Source: Alistipes montrealensis (lineage in GTDB: Bacteria; Bacteroidota; Bacteroidia; Bacteroidales; Rikenellaceae). Taken from it: a DNA stretch of 64,000 nucleotides. The translations under genes and the position numbers were made by a program. The notes under the pieces were generated by a model, which was not told the origin of the DNA, searched no databases, and saw only the letters and a program-made list of their open reading frames with translations. The first letter of the stretch is position 1, and every line of letters starts with the position of its first letter. Shown piece after piece: positions 8,755-17,246 of this stretch. The stretch is from positions 171,630-235,629 of the forward strand of contig NZ_JAGYXY010000004.1 of the NCBI RefSeq assembly GCF_018362775.1, in the 5' to 3' direction.

Positions 8755-10047
8755 TCAATAAATTTTGGTATATCCCAATCGGCTGCAATAACTACTGTAT
8801 TTAACTTGTATTTCAGATAATAATTCTTTATTCAGCATTTTTATATTCTGGAGGGTCTCGGGAAATATAGACTCGGGGACAGAAAAACTATACCTGAGGT
8901 CGAATACTAAAGTCACATCCGGCTCATCCTTATCAAGATAAAGATGATCTAAAATTACGAGGCAGTCCGGTGCCGGTCCATTTGTTTTGCAATCTTGTTT
9001 TTTATTTTTTTCGGGTTTTTTTATCAGAAGGCCGCTTAGTAATTTAAGGTTTTTACCATATTTGTTCTGAGCATAGTCACAAGGTCTGGTAATATTGAGA
9101 ACAATATCGTCAATTACTGCCTGTTTTGAATTCAACTGTTCCGACAGGCTTTTCATGACACTTGGGTCATCTTTTATAGAATAGTATTTTTGTAAATCAG
9201 CATTGTTATTTATTGCGATAATGCCGGGGGCAATTTTATCGTTCAGATTATTTTTTAACGTAAAATGAAACCAACTGTTCAGTTGATTGTCTATTTGTGT
9301 GGATCTACCGTCTGATACCTTATATAGGTTGGTTTCGTTTTTTTTTGATATTTCTGCCTCTGAATCATATTGAGGTGCATTAGAAATTAGGACGTTGTTT
9401 AAAGCTTCAAATAAAGTTGACCGTTTCCGTTGGGAATCCTCTGCCTGTGATATAATCTCTCCTCCGTGACAAGTAATGATCTTCTGTAATTTATTTGTAA
9501 ATTCTGTTACTTCAGGTGAAATCAATCCCCCTAACACTACATTACATGCTCTTTTAATGGTGCTTTTCCAAATCAGAATCTCCTCTATTTCAGGCGTTTC
9601 TTCGATTCTAGCAGTTATAGAGTTGAATAGCTTATCATAATCATATTTTTCTGGTTTGTCAATAGCGTAGGAGCCTTTACTCTCAATAAGTGTTTGGAAC
9701 GGATGAAGATTAAGTTCGTCTAGCTTGTTGGTAACAAGTTCTGCCTGCGCAGAATCCTTTGTCCATAGAATTAAAATATAAAATGCTCCGGGATGGATAA
9801 TTGATCTTACCCAACTTGTTGATAACTCTGGGTCGAATCCACTATCAAGAGGCCCATCAGAATAGTATAAGTCAAGAAATAATAACATTACATCTGACAT
9901 CTGTTTATCCGGATAGTTATCTCCATTATTGAGATCAGCATTAAAATACTTACATCCGATGCCTTGGGAGCGATAATGGTCTATCAGTCCTTTGATCTCA
10001 TCAATTTTGTCATCTACAATTACAACGTTGGGTTCGAGGTATTTCAT
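8755..10047 (-). CDS. Receiver-like response protein paired with GHKL ATPase
   Basis: A 430-residue protein whose first ~110 residues read like a response-regulator receiver. There is an acidic pair in VVIVDDK (Asp12, Asp13), a candidate phospho-acceptor Asp59 in LLFLDLYY, and a T-K pair in ILILWTKD (Thr96, Lys97). The remaining 320 residues match no output domain I know: no DNA-binding helix-turn-helix and no enzyme motif are evident. The start lies 8 bases after the stop of the dual-GHKL protein, so the two are likely partners in a phosphorelay or a conformational switch. It could instead be a degenerate receiver used only as an adaptor. Function beyond this is unknown. Confidence 0.6.
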   Translation of the reverse strand: MKYLEPNVVIVDDKIDEIKGLIDHYRSQGIGCKYFNADLNNGDNYPDKQMSDVMLLFLDLYYSDGPLDSGFDPELSTSWVRSIIHPGAFYILILWTKDSAQAELVTNKLDELNLHPFQTLIESKGSYAIDKPEKYDYDKLFNSITARIEETPEIEEILIWKSTIKRACNVVLGGLISPEVTEFTNKLQKIITCHGGEIISQAEDSQRKRSTLFEALNNVLISNAPQYDSEAEISKKNETNLYKVSDGRSTQIDNQLNSWFHFTLKNNLNDKIAPGIIAINNNADLQKYYSIKDDPSVMKSLSEQLNSKQAVIDDIVLNITRPCDYAQNKYGKNLKLLSGLLIKKPEKNKKQDCKTNGPAPDCLVILDHLYLDKDEPDVTLVFDLRYSFSVPESIFPETLQNIKMLNKELLSEIQVKYSSYCSRLGYTKIY

Positions 10048-10055
10048 AGTCGTAG

Positions 10056-12821
10056 TTATATTTTATTGAAAACTAGTTTAACAATTGCCCCATTATATTC
10101 TTCCGGGACTCCATAATCGGATGCTTCTGCATTGTCAATGATATCGAACTTTCCGTATTGCATCATAATTGTGTCTATCAAATATAGTCCTATCCCGATG
10201 CCGTTTGCTTTTCTTGAAAAGAATGGAGTTACGACTTCTGATATGCTATCTTTGAATCCAGGCCCATTGTCTGCTACAATAATGGTTGGTGTATCATTAT
10301 ATTTAAAGCTTTTTATAAATATTGAACGCTGAGGCCTGTTGACAGTATCTAGCCAATAAATGCTATTGTCCAATAGGTTCATCAACATAGTGATAAGAAA
10401 TCTTTTCTCAACTTTGAGGTTCCCGATTGTTTTGTCCAAGTTCGTATTTATTTTTATATTGCGATCCCGAACTTTAAATATATAATTATTTATGGCTCGC
10501 TCGATTGCTGCATTAATATCAGTTTCCTCACTCCCCCCTTTCCTTAAGACGGAGATAATACCATCTGTGTAGAATTTTAATTCTACAACTTCGCTCCTTA
10601 TTTTATCTTTATCAATATCTTCTTGTCTGACTGTCGTTTCCATCCGAGGGACTAATTTTTCAATTTCATGCAGTGCCACTGATGCCGTCATTCCCACTCC
10701 GGCAGGGATTAACAGGATTTTAGTATCCTCTTCATATTTTTCTTCAAGCTTTTCCGCCTCAGTGATTAATTTTTGTTTATGTTCTTCATTTTTTATTTCA
10801 GCATCTTGAATAAGATTTTTAAATGTCTGGAACCTAGCATCAAAGGTTTGTTCGGATACTTTTCGATTGAATTTTAACCATCTTATACGATCTACTTGCC
10901 TGATCGTTTTAAATTCGTTGAGCAGATATTTTACAATTATGTAAAATATCTCATAGGCTTTATTGTGGACGAATCCTTCCCGATTTGTTTTTTCTATCAA
11001 GGAGATGGATTGTTCCGGATTCAGATACAGATACCCTATATTCTGGTTATTTGAAAACCATTCTTTGTTTTGGATACGCTCCAAGTCTATTCCGAGCCAG
11101 TCGTTTCCTTTTTCACCATAGTCGAAAACGCGAAGGTCTCCTTTATATACTTTTATGCCAGAGTGCTCTCTTAATAGTGTTTTGGTGTAACGATTATCAC
11201 TAGAGTAATCTCTTAATGAAGCAGCATCAAGATCATATGAGTAAAATTCGAATTTTAAGTCTCCGAAGGGGGTTTTATTCAGATTTGCATCAAATTCATT
11301 AAGAAGAGAATCGATCTCAATTCGGTCAAATCCTTGTTTTTCATAAGCTGATCTGAGGAAAGGCCTCAGGCTGCCTTTGATATTTTTATTATACTCGTGA
11401 TTATTATTGATTTCTCTGCTTCCGATTTCCTGATTATTTTTTAGTAAGAATTGATAACTAAAGATCAGATTGAAATTTTCGTCAACAATAGCAGTAAACT
11501 TATAAGGAGCCTCGAGAAGAAATTCATCAATAGATGGAGAGCCTGCCAGCCATTCATTATTGAAAATCAGATTAATGTTAAAACTGTCTTTTTCTAATTT
11601 AGGAGACAGCATGGAAAGGGTATGATTCTTCAGTTCTCTCGCCATACCTCTGGTCCAGATTTCTTTTAATCCACTTAAATGGATAGATGTGCCGCTGGTA
11701 TCTTTGAATAGGAATGTTGAAGGGGACGTTTTAATTTGCCAAGATATCGGAATCTCGGATAAATGTTTTGACTGATTGAATTCCTTCCAATCTATAAATA
11801 ATTGTATCTCATAATCAGCGAGCTTTGAATACTCAATTTTGCCGTCATTATTGCGAGTAATGAGCAAAGGACGGGTGATAAGGAGTATTTCAGAGCCTAA
11901 TTTGTGAACAGCAAATCGGCCAATACCTTTTTCTCCCATTGGGGTTCGTTCGTATATCGGTGATTTTATGATTTTTCTCAAACCTGTATTCGGATCGATG
12001 GGTTTTCTGTAATCACTTCCCGGTTCCAACCATATATTTTCAATTATATTTGAGGTCATGCCTGTTCCGTCGTCTGTGATGACAATGGAGGCTTCTTCTG
12101 TATCTTCAATATCACTGAAATATACATTAACATTTTTTGCATCAGCATCATAGCTGTTTTTGATGAGTTCATAAATTGCCATTACCGGACTTTTGATTAA
12201 CTCATCTCCCAGAAGACTGAGAATATGTGCTTTGGGGTTAAAAAATTTCTTTTTTACAACACTCCCTTCATTGATTTCCGAATTTATTGTTTGTCGTAAA
12301 TATCTTTTCTCTCCGGATGAAATTTCCTCTTCACTATCGATGGTATCCTCTTGTTTTTTATTGATTAAATCTTCTCCGGATATAGTTAAGCTTCCTTTTT
12401 CTGGTATTTTGGAAATCCCGGATTCTTTAAAGAAATTGGTTACATCATGTTTATTGATCACAAAACCTTCAAATGTTTCTTCGGGATTACGTATGAGAAT
12501 CAAAAGATCGTTGATGTTATTCTCCTTTAAATAAGGAAAATTCAGGCCGAATCGGGTTAATCGATATTCGTTGCGGGTTCCAGTTCCATAATAGATAACC
12601 CGGCTTTCTGTGTCAAAAGTCTCGTTCCATCGTATTGTGACGTATTTGTCCTTATTTTGCCCTTTTATGCCCGGAGAGTCAAAGAAAAGCCTCCATGTAT
12701 TTTTCGCAAGATAAAATCCTGCCTGATGAGCCCCTGTCGCCCCAACGTCATTAGCTGAGATAAATTTCAGGAATATTATCCTAGCTTTTCGTAGTTTTGT
12801 TATTATTCTTGCATTATCCAT
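10056..12821 (-). CDS. EcoRII-N-like domain fused to two GHKL ATPase domains
   Basis: A 921-residue fusion. Residues ~13-135 (FISANDVGATGAHQAGFYL, WRLFFDSPGIKGQ, YYGTGTRNEYRLTRFG) match the EcoRII-N DNA-recognition domain and align with the start of the decayed endonuclease downstream. Residues ~195-420 form a first GHKL ATPase of Hsp90/MutL/MORC type: N-box ELIKNSYDAD (~218-227), DDGTGM (~251-255) and GEKGIGRF (~297-303). A coiled-coil-rich stretch (~655-705) leads to a histidine-kinase-like module: ALHEIEKL with candidate phospho-acceptor His718, N-box LLDNS (Asn819), DNGPGF (~851-856) and GIGIGLYLI (~874-882). No membrane segment is visible, so it should be cytoplasmic. The ATG at 12821 follows the upstream stop by two bases; a TTG at 12827 is possible. 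A DNA-sensing kinase or clamp for the locus is inference. Confidence 0.85.
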   Translation of the reverse strand: MDNARIITKLRKARIIFLKFISANDVGATGAHQAGFYLAKNTWRLFFDSPGIKGQNKDKYVTIRWNETFDTESRVIYYGTGTRNEYRLTRFGLNFPYLKENNINDLLILIRNPEETFEGFVINKHDVTNFFKESGISKIPEKGSLTISGEDLINKKQEDTIDSEEEISSGEKRYLRQTINSEINEGSVVKKKFFNPKAHILSLLGDELIKSPVMAIYELIKNSYDADAKNVNVYFSDIEDTEEASIVITDDGTGMTSNIIENIWLEPGSDYRKPIDPNTGLRKIIKSPIYERTPMGEKGIGRFAVHKLGSEILLITRPLLITRNNDGKIEYSKLADYEIQLFIDWKEFNQSKHLSEIPISWQIKTSPSTFLFKDTSGTSIHLSGLKEIWTRGMARELKNHTLSMLSPKLEKDSFNINLIFNNEWLAGSPSIDEFLLEAPYKFTAIVDENFNLIFSYQFLLKNNQEIGSREINNNHEYNKNIKGSLRPFLRSAYEKQGFDRIEIDSLLNEFDANLNKTPFGDLKFEFYSYDLDAASLRDYSSDNRYTKTLLREHSGIKVYKGDLRVFDYGEKGNDWLGIDLERIQNKEWFSNNQNIGYLYLNPEQSISLIEKTNREGFVHNKAYEIFYIIVKYLLNEFKTIRQVDRIRWLKFNRKVSEQTFDARFQTFKNLIQDAEIKNEEHKQKLITEAEKLEEKYEEDTKILLIPAGVGMTASVALHEIEKLVPRMETTVRQEDIDKDKIRSEVVELKFYTDGIISVLRKGGSEETDINAAIERAINNYIFKVRDRNIKINTNLDKTIGNLKVEKRFLITMLMNLLDNSIYWLDTVNRPQRSIFIKSFKYNDTPTIIVADNGPGFKDSISEVVTPFFSRKANGIGIGLYLIDTIMMQYGKFDIIDNAEASDYGVPEEYNGAIVKLVFNKI

Positions 12822-12823
12822 AG

Positions 12824-14044
12824 TCAATGAGTAATATTGGATTTAATGTTTATTCTGTAGTGAGTAATATCAATTGTTTCTGCTTCTTTACCGGTTGGCT
12901 GAGCCAGTAAATATTTCCCATTCCTATGATGTATATTTACGTGCCAGTACATATTTCCGTCACTTCGTGTAGTCGTCCACATTTGTGGAGTTAAAGTTTT
13001 AAAAACTTTAAATGGGATCGCAAAGGTTTGATCTGAATCACCGCATCCGAAACAAACATATGCCTCTTTATGTCCTTTTAAAAAGGCTTCTTGATAAGGA
13101 TGGAATGCAAACCAGTATTTTTTGTATTGGCCCTGTTTATGTACTCTGGAAATCGAACAAATCAAGGCTAGTTCATTGCTTTTATTTGCATAAGAGATTC
13201 TGGATTGCCGAAGCAGTTCCTGCTTAAAATGCTGTTCCAGCTTTTTTACGCAGTCATCGTGAAAATTCACGGGAACGGTCTTCGGTTTATCTGGTTTGTC
13301 CTCATTGTTTTGTGTGGCAGAGGCAATCTCATCTTCGTCAATCTCTGTTAATTGCAGATCTTGGGATGTTGTAAATATCAATTCAATCAATTTGTCAACA
13401 CGGGTATATTCCCGAGGCTTCAGTAACTCATTGATTTGTTGGATTGTCTTTGTGTCGTTCAGAGATTCTTTAAGTTTTAGTAAATTTGTTAGGGCATCAA
13501 TGCTGATAAGGCGAATATCCCAAGCATGCCTTGAGCCTCTTATTTGAGCCTCAAGGTCTCCTGTATCTTCTCTGCCGACTACTATGAGTACTGAAGATTG
13601 GCGTTTGTTTATTTTCCCGGCCTCAATTAATTTTTGTCTGTATCCTTCAATTGTGTCAAGGTTTATGCGGTAAACATCCGTAGTTTTTACTTCTACCACA
13701 ATACTGTGACCATCTGAAGATCTCCATATTCCGTCGAATCCGATATCGTTCTTTTTTCCTCGGTACAGACCATGCTCAGATTGAAATCCTAAACGCCAAC
13801 CAATTTGATTGACAATATCCTGAAGGGCAAAGCCATTGTCATCGAATTTGTTGGCCAAACAATTCTCGGCATATGTACAGAGCAGTGGTGTTTGAATTAA
13901 TCCCAGAAGCTCTCTGAATTCGGCAGAAGCCTGACTGCCGTCTTTCAGATGTCCTTCTCCTGCAAAAGATAATATTTGACTGAGATTCTTTTCTGTAAAG
14001 ATTTCTGGGCTTTTCTGCCATAAGGATATTATGCTGTTCATCAT
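12824..14044 (-). CDS. PD-(D/E)XK-type restriction endonuclease-like protein
   Basis: A protein of about 406 residues with a restriction-like nuclease core. IGFDGIW (Asp ~104) is followed 14 residues on by VVEVKTTD (Glu ~118, Lys ~120), the spacing of the D-x(n)-ExK catalytic triad. A conserved-looking block after it (TIEGYRQKLIEAGKIN, VGREDTGDLEAQIRGSRHAW) completes the fold. A C-terminal part (~275-400) contains CFGCGDSD and is unassigned. The start is uncertain: ATG at 14044 leaves 25 bases after the ATPase stop, while 14116 would overlap it. The next gene begins two bases after the stop. It probably provides nuclease activity for the cluster now that the EcoRII-like gene is broken, which is inference. 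Confidence 0.75.
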   Translation of the reverse strand: MMNSIISLWQKSPEIFTEKNLSQILSFAGEGHLKDGSQASAEFRELLGLIQTPLLCTYAENCLANKFDDNGFALQDIVNQIGWRLGFQSEHGLYRGKKNDIGFDGIWRSSDGHSIVVEVKTTDVYRINLDTIEGYRQKLIEAGKINKRQSSVLIVVGREDTGDLEAQIRGSRHAWDIRLISIDALTNLLKLKESLNDTKTIQQINELLKPREYTRVDKLIELIFTTSQDLQLTEIDEDEIASATQNNEDKPDKPKTVPVNFHDDCVKKLEQHFKQELLRQSRISYANKSNELALICSISRVHKQGQYKKYWFAFHPYQEAFLKGHKEAYVCFGCGDSDQTFAIPFKVFKTLTPQMWTTTRSDGNMYWHVNIHHRNGKYLLAQPTGKEAETIDITHYRINIKSNITH

Positions 14045-14069
14045 TCTTGATTTTGGAGATAATCTGTAA

Positions 14070-15245
14070 TTAATTCTTACTGTTAAGAGACTGTAATCCA
14101 TTGTGAGGATTTCCATACAGATTGTTTATCCACATTCCGAATAACCGATCTGTAACTGAGTAAACTTTGTTGATCTCAGTGATGATATCCTTTTCCAGCA
14201 ATTTATTCGTTGCGGATTGAACGGAGCTGGCTGAGGTCAAGCTGTGGCGTTTGATGAACTCCGCGGACGTGATTTTTTCTGCTTCACCGTCCTTGGCGAT
14301 TGCATAAAGTAGCTCTTTTTGTTTTTCCGGGATATTGGATAAAATCTCTCGGAAGATAGTGTCGTTGTATGCAATCAGGTTATTGACTGCACTGCGGAGG
14401 GTCTTAATGGTGCATTCATCTCCTTCGGAGGTGTCTGCAAAAGCCTCATTGAATGTTTTCTGGATATAGTAGGTGTGCCCTTTGAAGAGATTGTACACTT
14501 TTTCAACATTCTCGCCGCTGATACGTCGGTTGCGCGACTCGAAGTGTCCGACGATGAATGGAATATATAAGTCGGGAATGATTGCGTTCAGCTCCATGAC
14601 ATCTGCACTGTGGTAGAAAGGCCGGGCCGATGACATGAACATCTCCTGCATCATGTGGCGTTCGCTGCCGGCGAAGACGAAGTTGCAGTTGCGAATCTTT
14701 TGAATATGAGTTCGGAGCAAGGCTTCAATATTCTTCTCCGGATATTTTGCTATCTGTTGAAATTCATCGATGGCTACGATACAAGGTTTATCTGCAGCGA
14801 CCAACAGCTGGAAAATTTCTTCCAAGGTATATTCCGGTCGGTCGATGTCTCCCAGCTCGACGTTGAATGTCGGCAGTCCGCTGATCGGGTCAAATCCGAA
14901 TTTCCCACTGATTGATTTGAGCGTTTGAACGAATAGCTTTGCCATCTTCTTGCTGCGGGGCAGGAGGGTTTCGTAAATCGCGCGACCGAGCAAGTAGGTA
15001 AATTCCCGCAGACTCGACGTATGCAGAATGTCGATGAAAAATGTGTAGTATTCGTTCTTAATCTCGGGTTTCTCGTAACAAAACTGAATCAGTCCTGTCT
15101 TACCCATACGGCGGGGCGAGATGATGACCATGTTGTTGCCATTGGTAAGCGACTTGATGAGCCTGGCCGATTCCTGCACCCGGTCACAGAAATAAGCTGG
15201 TTCAATCTTGCCGGTAACTATAAATGGGTTAATCTCTTTTGCCAT
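14070..15245 (-). CDS. AAA-type ATPase with C-terminal winged helix
   Basis: A 391-residue ATPase of the ATPase_2/archaeal-ATPase type common in Bacteroidetes. The P-loop is ISPRRMGKTGLI (~42-53), Walker B is CIVAIDEFQQ (Asp160, Glu161), and FVFAGSERHMM resembles a sensor region. The C-terminal third (~305-385, EILSNIPEKQKELLYAIAKD through VTDRLFGMWI) reads as a winged-helix domain. These proteins occur widely as accessory genes; some are linked to DNA elements or defence, but their role is poorly known. It is the first gene of the defence operon, with a near-consensus promoter just upstream. It could instead be an independent island gene that happens to lead the transcript. Confidence 0.8.
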   Translation of the reverse strand: MAKEINPFIVTGKIEPAYFCDRVQESARLIKSLTNGNNMVIISPRRMGKTGLIQFCYEKPEIKNEYYTFFIDILHTSSLREFTYLLGRAIYETLLPRSKKMAKLFVQTLKSISGKFGFDPISGLPTFNVELGDIDRPEYTLEEIFQLLVAADKPCIVAIDEFQQIAKYPEKNIEALLRTHIQKIRNCNFVFAGSERHMMQEMFMSSARPFYHSADVMELNAIIPDLYIPFIVGHFESRNRRISGENVEKVYNLFKGHTYYIQKTFNEAFADTSEGDECTIKTLRSAVNNLIAYNDTIFREILSNIPEKQKELLYAIAKDGEAEKITSAEFIKRHSLTSASSVQSATNKLLEKDIITEINKVYSVTDRLFGMWINNLYGNPHNGLQSLNSKN

Positions 15246-15264
15246 ATTTAATTTTCTTTAGGGA

Positions 15265-15296
15265 TAAAGATAGTTATTCTATGCGGATTATGCAAA
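15265..15296 (-). promoter_or_regulatory. Candidate promoter of the defence operon
   Basis: Read on the minus strand, TTTG at 15296-15293 is followed after 20 bases by TATCTTTA at 15272-15265, close to the Bacteroidetes pattern (TTTG, about 19-20 bases, TAnnTTTG). It lies 20 bases before the ATPase start. Confidence 0.55.
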
Positions 15297-15335
15297 TAAA
15301 ATAAAAGTAAATAAGGCGTATATATAAGGAAAACA

Positions 15336-16598
15336 TTATTTGTGTTGTGTTCCCAGTCCTGAAATTAATGCCCCAACCTCACGTTTTTTATCTTGGTCGA
15401 AATCTGCCAGATACTTTTCTGTCGTAAGCAGGGACGTATGTCCAAGGCCTTTTGAGATATAGGCGACCGAAATATTATTCTGCATGAGAATGGTAGCCCA
15501 TGTGTGCCGAGCTACGAAGGTTGTGATCCTGTTTTTGATGCCTAGTTTTTCTGCTATTTTTTTCATGGTGTTATTGATGTGTTTGATTGCTATCTTATGA
15601 ACGGTCATTCTTTCGGAAGGAGACATGAATTCGTCGAAGACTCCGAAAATATAGTTGTCTCGTTTTTTTCGACCTCCGATTTTCCATTTCTCAATGATCG
15701 CTTGTGCTTGGGGTGTTAGGAAGATCTCTATTTGCACCACAGTTCTTGCCGTGTATTTTGTTTTTTCCCTTGTGAAATACAGGAACTCGTCTCGGATATT
15801 TTTCCATTTCAGGTAAAATATATCGATCATATTCATTCCGTTGCAATAAAAACTGAACAACCACATATCTCTGGCCCATGCTTCGTCCGCTGTCGGCTCG
15901 TATGAGATTAATGTTGCTAATTCCTCCCGGCTTATCGCACGTTTCGTATTTCTCGATGCCGGGATTTCATATTTATTTTGCGATCTTCTGCCGAACGGAT
16001 AATTCATTGTAATCCCGTTGGACCTTGCCATATTGACTATGGCCCTCAAATGCTTCAGATGAATTCCGATTGTGGAATTACTACAATCGTGCTTTTTCAT
16101 ATGATGTTCGTATCTGTATAAAAACTCTACGGTTACATCGTCGAATTTGAGCCTTTTTCGAATGCCTTGTATGGATTCCATTGAGTTGCGGTATATTTCT
16201 GCCGATCCAATCCGTCCTTCTTTGTTTAATTGTGTTATTTTAGCATGATAAGTCGCATAGACATCTTTCTTATCATAGTCCGGAATTGTATATCCGAACA
16301 TTCGCTTTTCAAACTCTTTGAATGAAAAATCATCGCCGAGACTTTGGATGATTTTATATGCCGATGCAAGCGTGTCGATTATGACCTCTTTTTTGGGAAG
16401 CACGGCCGAAAAAAATGAATGGGAACTTATTTTCTCCCATTCCGCTCTTGTAGCCCGAATGTTTAACGGATAACTTTTTCGATTTTGCGAAGGGCAGTTG
16501 ATAAATAACCGAAGAACATACGCTCCTGATTTGCATTGCCTCCTGAAGTCCGGCCGTATGACTGCGGATACTTTCAGGTCGAATTGATTTTTTATCAT
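15336..16598 (-). CDS. Tyrosine recombinase (phage-type integrase), Bacteroidetes type
   Basis: A 420-residue site-specific recombinase. An arm-binding-like N-terminal region (RLFINCPSQNRKSYPLNI) precedes a SAM-like core-binding domain (~110-210) and the catalytic domain. Lys of FTREKTKYTAR, TTFVARHTWATIL (Arg-His), GLGHTSLLTTEKYL (His and nucleophile Tyr) are visible. The first catalytic Arg expected near WLFSFYCNGMNMIDI is not there, a variation I believe occurs in some Bacteroidetes recombinases. It presumably mobilises the adjacent island. A long perfect inverted repeat lies just upstream, between this gene and the excisionase-like gene. Confidence 0.9.
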   Translation of the reverse strand: MIKNQFDLKVSAVIRPDFRRQCKSGAYVLRLFINCPSQNRKSYPLNIRATRAEWEKISSHSFFSAVLPKKEVIIDTLASAYKIIQSLGDDFSFKEFEKRMFGYTIPDYDKKDVYATYHAKITQLNKEGRIGSAEIYRNSMESIQGIRKRLKFDDVTVEFLYRYEHHMKKHDCSNSTIGIHLKHLRAIVNMARSNGITMNYPFGRRSQNKYEIPASRNTKRAISREELATLISYEPTADEAWARDMWLFSFYCNGMNMIDIFYLKWKNIRDEFLYFTREKTKYTARTVVQIEIFLTPQAQAIIEKWKIGGRKKRDNYIFGVFDEFMSPSERMTVHKIAIKHINNTMKKIAEKLGIKNRITTFVARHTWATILMQNNISVAYISKGLGHTSLLTTEKYLADFDQDKKREVGALISGLGTQHK

Positions 16599-16625
16599 AT
16601 GTTAAAAATTAGTGTTTGTCCGACT

Positions 16626-16695
16626 CGGCACCTGACTCATCGGATAATTGCTAACCCGATTTCGGTGCGACCTTCGGATTATGAGTCAGGTGCCG
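16626..16695. repeat. Perfect 15-bp inverted repeat upstream of integrase
   Basis: CGGCACCTGACTCAT at 16626-16640 is exactly repeated in reverse complement at 16681-16695, separated by 40 bases. It sits in the ~220-base gap between the integrase start and the excisionase-like gene. It could be a recombinase arm site, a nicking or transfer site, or an RNA leader structure. No T-tract follows, so I do not call it a terminator. Confidence 0.7.
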
Positions 16696-16820
16696 CTGTT
16701 GAAAACGAGGTTCTGTGGGCTTTAAATAATGCCATTGGCCTGATATTTGACTGAATATTACCGTTTTGAGGCACATTTTTGAGGCAATTCATATCTTTTA
16801 GTCGTAGATTGTTTTTATTT

Positions 16821-17183
16821 TCATAAATTTCTCATGGCCGGTTTATGCCGGACAGACTGTTGCATTTGTGCTTCGATCTCGGCTTTGGTCTCGGCGATAC
16901 TTTTCTTTTTGCCATTGGCGATCCATGCGAGCAGCTCATCTTCATAAAAATAGAGTCGATTACCATTTTTACAGCACGGGATTAGCCCTTTTCGAACCAG
17001 GGTGTAAACCGTCGACCGGGCTTTCATAACCACGCGGCAGGCATCTTCGATTCCGACCGGGAGGCGTTTGGATGGCAATGGCTGTCGCTGTTGCTCTAAC
17101 AGCCTGCGAATGTTGTTAACTTCAGTAACCAGATAAGCCACCGCTTCGGGCAATTTTTCGAATGTGAGTACTGTCTGTTCCAT
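16821..17183 (-). CDS. Excisionase-like helix-turn-helix protein
   Basis: A 120-residue DNA-binding protein. A short coiled N-terminal part (AVAYLVTEVNNIRRLLEQ) precedes a MerR/excisionase-type helix-turn-helix (~42-92) with GIEDACRVVMKARSTVYTLV, GLIPCCKNGNRLYFYEDEL and LLAWIANGKKKS. Proteins of this size and form beside tyrosine recombinases usually act as recombination directionality factors or element regulators. It lies between the two integrases, on the same strand. Which recombinase it serves is not clear from the sequence. Confidence 0.8.
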   Translation of the reverse strand: MEQTVLTFEKLPEAVAYLVTEVNNIRRLLEQQRQPLPSKRLPVGIEDACRVVMKARSTVYTLVRKGLIPCCKNGNRLYFYEDELLAWIANGKKKSIAETKAEIEAQMQQSVRHKPAMRNL

Positions 17184-17246
17184 AGAAAACCCTTTATAAT
17201 CAAATAGAGGGCGGCTACAGAAATGTTTACAAAAATCATTTATTCG

